From: Burkholderiales bacterium
Lineage (GTDB): Bacteria; Pseudomonadota; Gammaproteobacteria; Burkholderiales; Burkholderiaceae_E
Assembly: GCA_003577305.1 (NCBI GenBank)
Contig: QEVL01000008.1
Location: 1-64,000, forward strand
Direction: 5' to 3'
DNA length: 64,000 nt
Part shown: one piece after another, positions 6,709 to 14,675 of the stretch
How the letters are laid out: every line of letters begins with the position of its first letter
How positions within the stretch are numbered: the first letter of the stretch is position 1
Notes under the pieces: generated by a model
The model's database searches: none
The model's input: the letters and a program-made list of their open reading frames with translations, nothing else
Told to the model about the DNA's origin: nothing
Translations under genes and position numbers: made by a program

Positions 6709-6766
6709 GTCTAACGCCCGAAATCAGCGGCGCGCGTAGCGCGTCCGCTGGATTGAGTTGTTAGCC
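6709..6766 (-). other. attC recombination site 9
   Basis: GTCTAAC (6709-6715) to GTTAGCC (6760-6766), 58 bp; arms CGAAATCAGCGG...CCGCTGGATTGAG around GCGCGTAGCGCG. Confidence 0.9.
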
Positions 6767-7300
6767 GCGTCTGTTTGCACGGAGCCACTCTACGAACGCC
6801 GAATGACTACTGAACCCATCCGGCCTACCTTCCTTTACAGAATAGAACTTACCGCGGGGATCGAAGCGCGGGGCATAGCCGAGTTCCTCTTTGAGTTCAT
6901 CCCACCTTAGGTTAAGGCGCTCGGTGCGAAAGAAGAAAATGTATGGGAAGTGGCCTTCGCCCCAGAGAGCTACAGACAGCTTTGAGAAAATGCGGGGATA
7001 GAAGACTTCGACCTGACAAAGTGCCGGGACGTCGCCGGCAAGCCGGATGCTCTCAATGAGGAGCACTACATCCCCTGTCGTTAGCTTTTTGATGATTGTT
7101 GAAGCGCCTTGGGGGACGCCCCAGCAATTGAACTTTCCATCAGGGAACTTGCTGTGCAGTTCACGCAACACTTGTGATCGGAATGGATCATCTGGCGGGA
7201 TGTTGTCCTCAACGACCTCAACCGATACGTCGTTCCACACCGTACGCGGAAAATCGCGCCGGGATCCAGATTCGCCAACGTGATGGAAGTAGAGACGCAT
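6761..7300 (-). CDS. Cassette protein, possibly EVE/PUA-like
   Basis: A 179-residue protein. The order FNCWGVPQGA, then TGDVVLLIES, then a strand-rich region with YPRIFSKLSVALWGEGHFPY and IFFF recalls EVE or other PUA-like modules that read modified bases or nucleotides, but I am not certain. No catalytic motif is visible. ATG 7300; the TAA is made by the attC 9 core. Single gene in its cassette. Confidence 0.55.
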   Translation of the reverse strand: MRLYFHHVGESGSRRDFPRTVWNDVSVEVVEDNIPPDDPFRSQVLRELHSKFPDGKFNCWGVPQGASTIIKKLTTGDVVLLIESIRLAGDVPALCQVEVFYPRIFSKLSVALWGEGHFPYIFFFRTERLNLRWDELKEELGYAPRFDPRGKFYSVKEGRPDGFSSHSAFVEWLRANRRG

Positions 7301-7315
7301 ACTTCTCCCTAAAGC

Positions 7316-7387
7316 GGCTAACGCTGGAGTTCACCCGCGGGCGACAGCCGCAGGCTGGCGCACGTCGGGTGCAACGACTGGTTAGAC
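7316..7387 (-). other. attC recombination site 10
   Basis: GGCTAAC (7316-7322) to GTTAGAC (7381-7387), 72 bp with inner CGCGGGCGACAGCCGCAGGC/GGCGCACG arms. Last attC before the attI side. Confidence 0.85.
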
Positions 7388-8026
7388 CTCATTGAGGAAA
7401 ACGATAGTACGTTTCCACGCTGACGCGGCGGCGGTCTCGTTGTATGCATCCTTACGGTCGCTCTCGAAGAACCAATGCGCTGTGCCGGGATAGGTGTAGT
7501 ACGTCGCATCTGCGTTGGCCGTCGCTAGGCTTGTCTTGAGCTTCTTGGCGCTAGCAGCAGAAACCCAGTCGTCGGACTCTGCGAAGTGAAATAAAAACCG
7601 CGACTTGCTCTTGGTGTAGTTCCCGTCTCTTGCCGCATAGAAGACGACCGTTTCAGCGATGGGCAGTTCGGGTCGCTGGGCCAACCAAAGTGCCCAGTGG
7701 CCACCCATGGAGAAGCCCACCAGGGCAACGCGTGAGCCCTGCACGGCTTCGTTGGTCCTGAGTTGTTCGATTGCTGCAATGAGCAGCTTGTACGCGGGTG
7801 TCTTGCGCTTTGCTGTGGACTCGGAGCGTAGCGCCTTCGCTTCCGTTGGTGTGGTCGCCACACGCCCCGCATAGAGATCCGGCGCGAGAGCAACGAACCC
7901 CGCACGCGCAAACCTGTCGCAGAGCCTCTTGAAGAACGGATTCAGGCCCCACCAGGAGTGCAGCACGAGCACCGCGGGCCCGAAGCCCGACTTCGGCACA
8001 GCAACGTAGTGGGGAAACGTGGTCAT
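7382..8026 (-). CDS. Dienelactone hydrolase family alpha/beta-hydrolase (first cassette)
   Basis: A 214-residue alpha/beta-hydrolase. VLVLHSWWGLNPFFKRLCDR is the dienelactone-hydrolase N-terminal motif, and GFSMGGHW (about residues 115-122) carries the nucleophile, a serine in place of the cysteine of classical DLH. DDWV and a terminal GTAHWF supply the acid and histidine. Likely hydrolyses a small ester or lactone. It occupies the cassette next to attI, the best expressed position in an integron. ATG 8026 is 4 bases from the recombination point; the TAA is from the attC 10 core. Confidence 0.85.
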   Translation of the reverse strand: MTTFPHYVAVPKSGFGPAVLVLHSWWGLNPFFKRLCDRFARAGFVALAPDLYAGRVATTPTEAKALRSESTAKRKTPAYKLLIAAIEQLRTNEAVQGSRVALVGFSMGGHWALWLAQRPELPIAETVVFYAARDGNYTKSKSRFLFHFAESDDWVSAASAKKLKTSLATANADATYYTYPGTAHWFFESDRKDAYNETAAASAWKRTIVFLNEV

Positions 8027-8029
8027 GAG

Positions 8030-8123
8030 GTCTAACGTGTTTTGGTTCGTAGCGCGCAGCCGAATAAATGCGAACCCGCCGGCGTAACCCGTCCACACCT
8101 ACGTCGGGATACGCTTGTTACCG
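8030..8123 (-). other. attI-like site of the integron
   Basis: Read on the minus strand, the site ends CGAACCAAAACACGTTAGAC, close to the CCTAAAACAAAGTTAGGC end of the class 1 attI site, and contains GGTTACGCCGGCGGG, close to its GCGTTACGCCGTGGG. The crossover would fall in GTTAGAC (8030-8036). An inner GGTTCG/CGAACC repeat also allows a hairpin, so a worn-out attC of an empty cassette is a second possibility. It lies between the first cassette and the divergent integrase gene, as attI should. Confidence 0.6.
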
Positions 8124-8435
8124 AAGGTCTTTTTTCCACCACCACCCCTCTGCATCAGGCGTAAAGCCCGGGGCAACCTCGGCTATGTGGCGCTACCGGC
8201 GCTCTTCGAGCCCGCGCCAAGTTCGTATGCCGCAATAATCCAGGGCGCCATCGCATAACCCGGACACCCATCCCTGTGCGAGGCGCACCAACCGCGGCCG
8301 CCAGGCGCTTTCGGCTTTCGGAGCGACAAATAAACGGCCAGCAAAGAACGTACGCCAGCTCAGATTTAATCCATTTTGCATACTTCTTCGGTACGTGACC
8401 AGTGGTACCGCCGGACGATGCGCGAAGAACGGATG
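8124..8435. other. Non-coding leader between attI and intI
   Basis: No gene is seen in this 312-bp stretch. It should hold the cassette promoter (reading left) and the integrase promoter (reading right). I could not find a convincing -35/-10 pair for either. A second core-like GCATAAC occurs at 8253-8259 but without a matching partner. Confidence 0.4.
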
Positions 8436-8451
8436 CTGTGTAGATATATAG
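8436..8451 (+). promoter_or_regulatory. Possible LexA box upstream of intI
   Basis: CTGT-N8-ATAG with an AT-rich centre (GTAGATAT), one base off the proteobacterial CTGT-N8-ACAG SOS box, ends 5 bases before the chosen integrase ATG. LexA control is known for many integron integrases. Confidence 0.35.
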
Positions 8452-8456
8452 GCGCC

Positions 8457-9611
8457 ATGCGCCCCACTGTCTGCAGTCAACCGTCGGAGTCCTCGCCTCG
8501 CTCGGGCAGCGGCCCGGGATCTCCCGGGCTGCTCGCCCGTCTGCGCGAGCGCATCCGCTACCTGCACTACAGCCTTCGCACCGAACAGGCTTATGTCTAC
8601 TGGGCTCGGGCCTTCGTCAGGTATCACGGCATGCGCCACCCGCGCGACCTCGGGCAGGGCGAGGTCGAGCGATTCCTCGCCCACCTCGCCAACGAACGGC
8701 ACGTTTCGGTCTCGACTCACAAGCAGGCCTTGTGCGCGCTGCTGTTTCTCTATCGGGAAGTTCTGGGCCAGGAGCTGCCCTGGATGCAGGAGTTGGGTCG
8801 TCCGAAGTCCAGGGTACGTGTACCCACGGTACTGTCGCGCGAGGAGGTCGCGCGCCTGTTGGCCGCGATCGACGGCGCCCATGGAGTGATCGCGCGCACC
8901 CTGTACGGCACGGGCATGCGCCTGCTCGAATGCCTTCGGCTACGGACCAAGGACGTCGACTTCGACCGATCGGTGATCGTGGTTCGCGAGGGAAAGGGTG
9001 GCAAGGATCGCGTGGTGATGCTGCCCGAAGCGTTGCGCGCATCGTTGAAGCTGCAACTCGCCGATGCCCGGAAGCTCTGGGAGCGCGACCGCATCGCGGG
9101 AGCGCCCGGCGTGGATCTGCCCGGCGCGCTCGCGATCAAGTATCCGCGCGCGCCCGAGTCATGGAACTGGTTCTGGGTATGGCCGGCCGCCGCGCCGTCG
9201 ACGGATCCGCGCAGCGGGACTCGCCGTCGTCACCATCTGTATCCGGAGACGATCGGCCGCGCGATCGCGCGCGCCGCAGGTGCTGCAGACATCGGCAAGC
9301 GGGTGACCGCGCATACGCTTCGCCACTCGTTCGCGACGCACCTGCTGGAATCCGGCGTCGACATCCGGCGGGTGCAGGAGCTGCTCGGGCACAGGGACGT
9401 CAGCACAACGATGATCTACACGCACGTGCTCACGTCCGGTGCGGCGGGCACGCCCAGTCCGCTCGACGGGCTGGTTCTCGGCGCGGCATCGCACGCGGCC
9501 GAGACCGACGCCCCCGCGGGCGCCGATTCGGCTCGCCGTCAGCCGCCCCCGATCCCCGCCCGCACCACCGCCGACCGATCCCACAGGTTCGGCACCACCT
9601 CCGACGAATAG
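8457..9611 (+). CDS. intI: Integron integrase IntI (tyrosine recombinase)
   Basis: A 384-residue tyrosine recombinase that inserts and excises cassettes by attI x attC exchange. All catalytic residues are visible (R155, H286-x2-R289, H312, Y321), as is the extra segment specific to integron integrases at about residues 222-255 ([19 protein letters not shown]...[15 protein letters not shown]). ATG 8457 gives an N-terminus of the usual size before [14 protein letters not shown] and ATG codons further up (from 8376) would add an untypical extension. After SPLDGL (about residue 338), where class 1 IntI is nearly over, about 45 extra residues run into the 3' end of the convergent caiB/cdo remnant, an overlap of 73 bases. 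Divergent from the cassettes as in all integrons. Confidence 0.95.
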   Translation: MRPTVCSQPSESSPRSGSGPGSPGLLARLRERIRYLHYSLRTEQAYVYWARAFVRYHGMRHPRDLGQGEVERFLAHLANERHVSVSTHKQALCALLFLYREVLGQELPWMQELGRPKSRVRVPTVLSREEVARLLAAIDGAHGVIARTLYGTGMRLLECLRLRTKDVDFDRSVIVVREGKGGKDRVVMLPEALRASLKLQLADARKLWERDRIAGAPGVDLPGALAIKYPRAPESWNWFWVWPAAAPSTDPRSGTRRRHHLYPETIGRAIARAAGAADIGKRVTAHTLRHSFATHLLESGVDIRRVQELLGHRDVSTTMIYTHVLTSGAAGTPSPLDGLVLGAASHAAETDAPAGADSARRQPPPIPARTTADRSHRFGTTSDE

Positions 9612-10600
9612 CCGGACACGAAGTCCTTCGCCTCCCCGGCCTGCGGATCGAACACATGCCGGCGCACGGCCCCGATGTTCCCGCCATAGACGTGCACGTC
9701 GCCGGTCGTCGGCGACACCGCGTCGACTTCGCCGGGGTGCAGGATCTCCTCGCCGCCGTGCGGCACGAGGCGGCCGTCGCCGGCGCGCCGGCGGCGCTGG
9801 CAACGCTCGGCGCCGCGCAGCATGCCCACCAGCCCCCAGACCGTGTGGTCGTGGACCGGCGTGTGCTGGCCCGGTCCCCAGACGAAGCTCACCACCGAGA
9901 ACCGTTCGAGCGGGTCGGCGTGCAGCAGGAACTGCCGGTAGAACTGCGGGTCGGGGCGGGTGAACGGTTCGGGCAGCCAGTCGTCGCGCGCGTGTCGGTG
10001 CCGCCCGGCATCGTCATCGGCTGCACCAGGCCGAGGTGCAGCGCCTGCGGGTCGGCCAGCGCCTCGGCGTAGCCGTTGATCGGCGCGCACGCGCGCGATC
10101 ATCGCGGCGATCGAGAACGCGCCGTACAGACCTGCGGTGAAGTCAGCCAGCGGCACGCCGCACTTCACCGGCGCGCCGTCGGGCTCGCCGGTCACGCTCA
10201 TCACGCCGGCGGCGGCCTGGATCGTCAGGTCGAAGCCGCCCTCTGCAGCGCGCGGGCCGAACCAGTCCCAGCCCAGGCCCAGCCGCTGCATCACGCCGGG
10301 ACGGTTGTTCTCGACCAGCACGTCGGCGTCGAGCACCAGTGCGCGCGCCACGTCGCGGTCGGCCGGATCCTTCAGGTCGAGCACGAGCGAGCGCTTGCCG
10401 CGATTGAGCGAGGCGAAGTTCCCGGAGAAGCCGTTGCGGATCGGCGGCCAGTGGCGCAGCCCGTCGCCCTCGCGCGGTTCGATCTTGATCACTTCGGCGC
10501 CGAAGTCGGCCAGCAGCATTGCGCAGAACGGGCCGGCGGCCACCTGGCAGAACTCGACCACGCGCACGCCGGCCAGCGGCAGCGACTCGCGGGCGTTCAT
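9539..10600 (-). pseudogene. caiB / cysteine dioxygenase deletion fusion
   Basis: One open frame that is a mosaic of two broken genes. Codons 1 to about 173 are the N-terminus of a CaiB-type CoA-transferase (GVRVVEFCQVAAGPFCAMLL, then ADFGAEVIKIEPREGD). At about 10078-10086 the sequence jumps to a CaiB C-terminal piece read out of frame (INGYAEALADPQALHLGLVQ in the other frame), and at about 9984-9991 it jumps again, into a cysteine dioxygenase lacking its first 40 or so residues ([38 protein letters not shown]). The dioxygenase also lacks about 14 residues between SPTTGDVH and VYGGNIGAVRRH. The two metal histidines of HDH remain, but the fusion is unlikely to work. Start ATG 10600 overlaps the stop of the gene upstream. 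Confidence 0.75.
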
Positions 10601-11580
10601 CGCGTACCCTCGATCGTCGCGCCCGCCCCCAGCGCCGCATCGCGCAGCGCCTGCGCGATCCGCTTGCCGCGATCGTTCTCGGCGCGCAGTCGCGCGAGGT
10701 CTTCCGGGGTCAGGCCTTCGAGCCTGCAGTAGTCGCGCTTCCAGTTCGCATCGGCGCTCCAGCGCAGCGGCGACTGCATCGTGGTGCGCGGCCCCGGCGC
10801 CGATTCGAGCAGCTGCAGCGCGAGCTCGAGGGTGAGCGCCTGCGATTCGGGGTCGCGTGGCCGGCCGGCCGCGTTGCCCAGCGGGAAGTCGCTGAACAGG
10901 AAGCGCGGCACGCCGCAGTGCTCGACCACGTCTTTCGCGACGCCCACGACGACGGTGGCGATACCGTTGCGTTCGAGATGCCGCGCCACCAGCGACAGCG
11001 TCTGGTGGCACACCGGGCAGTTCGGCACCAGGATCGCGGCGTCGACGCCGTCCTCCCTGCAGCGCGCCAGGATCTCCGGCGCGTCCACCTCGATCGTGTG
11101 GCGCTGGCTGCGGTTGGTGGGCGCGCCGTGAAAGCGCGGCGCCAGTTCGCCCACGCGGCCGGCGCGCACGGCGTCGCGCAGCGCCGGCAGCGGGAACCAG
11201 CAACCGCTGTCGTCGAGGTCGGCGTGCCTGCGGTCGATGCCGACGTGCGCGATGCGCAGGTCGTGGTCGCGCGCGGTGTCGCCCGAGTAGACCCGGTAGA
11301 ACTTCGCGGCCGCGTTGTAGGGCGCGCCGGTGCCCTGCGGCCCCTTGTCGGGCTGGTACGGCGCCGCCGTGGTCACGATCGTCACGCGGCTGCGCGCCAG
11401 CGGCCGGCGCAGCGGCTGGAACGGCACTTCGGGATAGCGCGCCCAGGCGTAGGGGTTGTCGTAGCCGAGCGCGAGGTACCAGTCGCGCGTGCGCCGCATG
11501 TAGTCGATCGGGCAATCGTCGGGCGGGGCGAAATCGAGGTCGTCGCGGCCGACGGGGCCTGCAGGTTCGGACCGGGGCAT
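10597..11580 (-). CDS. Glycine/sarcosine/betaine reductase selenoprotein B family (GrdB-like), Cys form
   Basis: A 327-residue protein of the GrdB/PrdB-like family. Recognisable are RVTIVTTAAPYQPDKG near residue 68, LRIAHVGIDRRHADLDDSGCWFPL, then VDAAILVPNCPVCHQTLSLVAR, where the catalytic region carries C-x2-C cysteines and no selenocysteine. In Burkholderiales such genes are common and their substrate is not known to me. ATG 11580 is preferred over an upstream ATG at 11664 because family members begin near here. Its TGA overlaps the ATG of the caiB remnant, so the two were once one operon. Confidence 0.7.
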   Translation of the reverse strand: MPRSEPAGPVGRDDLDFAPPDDCPIDYMRRTRDWYLALGYDNPYAWARYPEVPFQPLRRPLARSRVTIVTTAAPYQPDKGPQGTGAPYNAAAKFYRVYSGDTARDHDLRIAHVGIDRRHADLDDSGCWFPLPALRDAVRAGRVGELAPRFHGAPTNRSQRHTIEVDAPEILARCREDGVDAAILVPNCPVCHQTLSLVARHLERNGIATVVVGVAKDVVEHCGVPRFLFSDFPLGNAAGRPRDPESQALTLELALQLLESAPGPRTTMQSPLRWSADANWKRDYCRLEGLTPEDLARLRAENDRGKRIAQALRDAALGAGATIEGTR

Positions 11581-11596
11581 CGTTTCTCCGCGCTCC

Positions 11597-12826
11597 CTAG
11601 ACCTTGTTGCCGAGTGTCCCGAAATCCGGCCTCTCGAGCAGCCACGACACCAGACAGCCCGCAACGAGCCCCCAGAAGGCCGCGCCGACGTTCAGGATCG
11701 CGATGTCGGCCACCGTGACCAGGAAGGTGACCAGCGCGCCGAGCGTGAAGCGTCCGCCGAACGAGGTGACGAACGCGGTCTGCAGCACGCGCAGCATCGC
11801 CAGGCCGGCCAGCGTCGCGATGAAGGCGGGCGGGGTCGCCAGCATCAGCCGCGTGAAGAACGGCGACAGCAGGCCGAATGCCAGCGCCAGCGCGCCGACG
11901 ACCAGGCCGCCGGTGTAGTGCCGCTCGCGCTCGCCGGAGGCGGAAATGATCGCGTTGGTCGGCCCGGTGAGGCAGGTGGACACGGTGCCGACGAACGCGG
12001 TTGCGATCGATGCGACGCCGCAGGCCACGGTGGCCGCGTTGATCGGCGCCTCGTGGCCGACCGCCTTGAGCACCGCGACGCCCTGCCCGTTCTGCACCAC
12101 CAGCACCGTGATCGCCAGCGGCAGCACCAGTTCGACCATCGCCTGGACCGACCAGTCGGGAGCGTAGAGGTTGGGGCGCGCGAGCACGCTGGCCGCCGAG
12201 AGCTCCGGCGCGAAGCGCCCCGAGAGCCAGACCGCGATCGCGCCCACCAGCAGCGCGCCCAGCATCGGCGGCACGCGGCGCCCGGCCGCATGCCAGGCGT
12301 TGAGCACCAGGAAGGCGAGCACCATCGGCACGGCGATCGCCGCGTCTTCGTGCAGCGCGCGCACCAGGTCGAGCCCGAAGCGCAGGAACACGCCGGCCAC
12401 CATGCCCATCACGATCGGCATCGGCACCATCGCCATCGCGCGCCGCACCCAGCCGCTCAGCCCGAGCAGCAGCATCAGCACGCCGGTGGCGACGAATGCG
12501 CCGATCACCTGCGCAAAGCTCAGGTGCCCGAGCGCCGGGCCCACCAGCACCGTGCCCGGAATCGTCCAGAAGAACGCCAGCGGCTGCCGGTACAGCCAGC
12601 AGAACAGGAGCGTGACCAGGCCGTTGAGGAAGAACGAGCCGAAGATCCACGAAGCGAGGTCGGATTCGGACAGCCCGCCGCGCGTGCCGACCGCGAGAAT
12701 CACCGCCACCGGGCCGGTGGCGGCGAAGATGAAGCCGATCAGGCCGTTGACCGAATAGACCGTGCCCGCATCGCGCAGCACGGTGCGCCACCGGGTCGGC
12801 GGCCGGATCGGGGATTCGAGCGACAT
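11597..12826 (-). CDS. benE: Benzoate/H+ symporter BenE
   Basis: A 409-residue integral membrane protein with about 12 hydrophobic segments and the BenE signatures VNGLIGFIFAATGPVAVILA near the N-terminus and FWTIPGTVLVGPAL about residue 88; the C-terminal half has AAFWGLVAGCLVSWLLERP. Imports benzoate or a related aromatic acid using the proton gradient. It ends 17 bases before the start of the GrdB-like gene on the same strand, so it may be the first gene of that decaying operon. Confidence 0.9.
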   Translation of the reverse strand: MSLESPIRPPTRWRTVLRDAGTVYSVNGLIGFIFAATGPVAVILAVGTRGGLSESDLASWIFGSFFLNGLVTLLFCWLYRQPLAFFWTIPGTVLVGPALGHLSFAQVIGAFVATGVLMLLLGLSGWVRRAMAMVPMPIVMGMVAGVFLRFGLDLVRALHEDAAIAVPMVLAFLVLNAWHAAGRRVPPMLGALLVGAIAVWLSGRFAPELSAASVLARPNLYAPDWSVQAMVELVLPLAITVLVVQNGQGVAVLKAVGHEAPINAATVACGVASIATAFVGTVSTCLTGPTNAIISASGERERHYTGGLVVGALALAFGLLSPFFTRLMLATPPAFIATLAGLAMLRVLQTAFVTSFGGRFTLGALVTFLVTVADIAILNVGAAFWGLVAGCLVSWLLERPDFGTLGNKV

Positions 12827-12899
12827 GGCGCTGCGATCTTACGCGATGCGCCCGGCGGGAAGGCGGACCGTGCGCCGGATCAGCGCGGCGCCGGCCGGC

Positions 12900-13856
12900 T
12901 CAGGACGCCAGCCCGGCCAGGAACTCGAACTCGGCCAGGCGGGTCGTGGTCTGGCGCGCGGCCAACGCGATCGTGCGCGTGGGCGCCGGCGGTGCGAAGC
13001 GCTGCGGCAGCACCGATGCGCGCCCGAGGAAGCCGGAGTCGATCGCCATCTGCGGCAGCAGCGCATCGCCCAGGCCCGACTCCACCATCTGCAGCAGCGT
13101 GACCAGGCTCGTGGCCTCGATGCCCGACGGGTTGGCGCGCTCGGCCAGCCCGCAGGCCTCGAGCGTGTGCTCGCGCAGGCAGTGGCCTTCTTCGAGCAGC
13201 AGCAGGCGCTCGGTGTCGAGCCCGCTGATTCTCAACCGTCGCGGCGCCGGCGGGCGCTCTGGCATACGCGTGACCAGCCACAGCTCCTCGACGAACAGCT
13301 CGCGCACCAGCAGGCCCGAAGTGTCGTAGGGCAGCGCGATCAGCGCGAAATCGAGCTCGGCCGCGCGCAGCCGCTCGAGCAGCGTGGCGGTGCGGTCTTC
13401 GCGCAGCGCGAGCTTCAGCTCCGGGTGCCGGGCGCGCGCTTCGCGTACCAGTTGCGGCAGCATGAACGGCGCGATCGTCGGAATCGCACCGAGCCTCAGC
13501 AGCCCGGTCATCGGCGCGGCGGCGGCACGCACGATGCCGACCAGGTCGCGCGCCGAGCCGAGCAGTTCGCGGCTGCGCTCGACCACCTTGCGGCCCAGCG
13601 GCGTCACGAGCACGTGCTGGCGGTCGCGCTCGACCAGCGCCGCGCCCAGCGTGCGCTCGAGCTCCTTCAGCCCGGAGGAGAGCGTGGACTGCGTGACGAA
13701 GCAGTCCTGCGCGGCCTGCGTGAAGTTCAGCCGATCGGCGACCGCCACCAGGTACGACAGCTGGCGCAGCGACGGCAGCGCACTCGCCGAGGTGAATGGC
13801 GGCACCTTGCGCGACGCTTTGTCGGCTTTGCTGGTCTTATCGGTTTTATCGATCAT
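12900..13856 (-). CDS. oxyR: Hydrogen peroxide sensor/regulator OxyR
   Basis: A LysR-type regulator of about 319 residues. The N-terminal helix-turn-helix (LRQLSYLVAVADRLNFTQAA) and the redox loop GHCLREHTLEACGL are clear; the two cysteines, at about residues 226 and 235, have the nine-residue spacing of OxyR C199/C208. Peroxide oxidises them to a disulfide and switches DNA binding. The chosen ATG 13856 adds an odd Lys/Asp/Thr-rich tail (IDKTDKTSKADKASRK); an ATG at 13865 or a GTG at 13805 are possible, and the GTG would give a more typical N-terminus. Divergent from rubrerythrin, its likely target. Confidence 0.9.
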   Translation of the reverse strand: MIDKTDKTSKADKASRKVPPFTSASALPSLRQLSYLVAVADRLNFTQAAQDCFVTQSTLSSGLKELERTLGAALVERDRQHVLVTPLGRKVVERSRELLGSARDLVGIVRAAAAPMTGLLRLGAIPTIAPFMLPQLVREARARHPELKLALREDRTATLLERLRAAELDFALIALPYDTSGLLVRELFVEELWLVTRMPERPPAPRRLRISGLDTERLLLLEEGHCLREHTLEACGLAERANPSGIEATSLVTLLQMVESGLGDALLPQMAIDSGFLGRASVLPQRFAPPAPTRTIALAARQTTTRLAEFEFLAGLAS

Positions 13857-13940
13857 ATTGATCATTTTAATTCGTTGGACCGATTTTAACCCGACGGGCA
13901 GACTGCGTCCATCGTCAACCGCATCCCAGGGAGCTGCGAC
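13857..13940. promoter_or_regulatory. oxyR-rubrerythrin divergent control region
   Basis: An 84-bp spacer; together with the adjoining 13835-13856 it is markedly AT-rich for this genome, with repeated ATCGAT/GATCA/TTTTATC blocks. This is where OxyR should bind and where both promoters should lie. A ribosome-binding AGGGAG sits 8 bases before the rubrerythrin ATG. Confidence 0.5.
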
Positions 13941-14429
<489 letters not shown>

Positions 14430-14488
14430 GCCGCCACAATTGGCGTCAGGCAATTCAACGACCAGTTCAACCATACGGAGTCAACGAC

Positions 14489-14659
14489 ATGAAGGCTTAC
14501 CAGTGCATCGTCTGCGGATTCATCTACGAAGAGGCCAAGGGCCTGCCCGAGGACGGCATCGCCCCCGGCACCCGCTGGGAGGACATCCCCGCGGACTGGG
14601 CGTGCCCCGACTGCGGGGTGGCGAAGGCCGACTTCGAGATGATCGAGATCGCGGCCTGA
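14489..14659 (+). CDS. Rubredoxin
   Basis: A 56-residue protein with the two rubredoxin iron-binding knuckles, CIVCGFIY at residues 5-12 and CPDCGVAK at residues 39-46. A single Fe(Cys)4 centre passes electrons from the reductase encoded next to rubrerythrin. It lies 59 bases after rubrerythrin and 16 before the reductase. Confidence 0.95.
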   Translation: MKAYQCIVCGFIYEEAKGLPEDGIAPGTRWEDIPADWACPDCGVAKADFEMIEIAA

Positions 14660-14675
14660 GTCCGGGGCACGAGCC

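Noticed and set aside
1..8036. Regular spacing of short palindromes as a CRISPR array
   Set aside because: The repeats are attC sites with conserved core ends and variable length, separated by genes of 400-1200 bp; no short unique spacers.
8253..8259. GCATAAC as the attI crossover point
   Set aside because: It lacks a neighbouring matching core and attI-like flanks; the GTTAGAC at 8030-8036 fits better.
8457..9611. Phage or XerC/D-type integrase
   Set aside because: The segment with KYPRAPESW and STDPRSG...HHLY is specific to integron integrases, and attC sites flank it.
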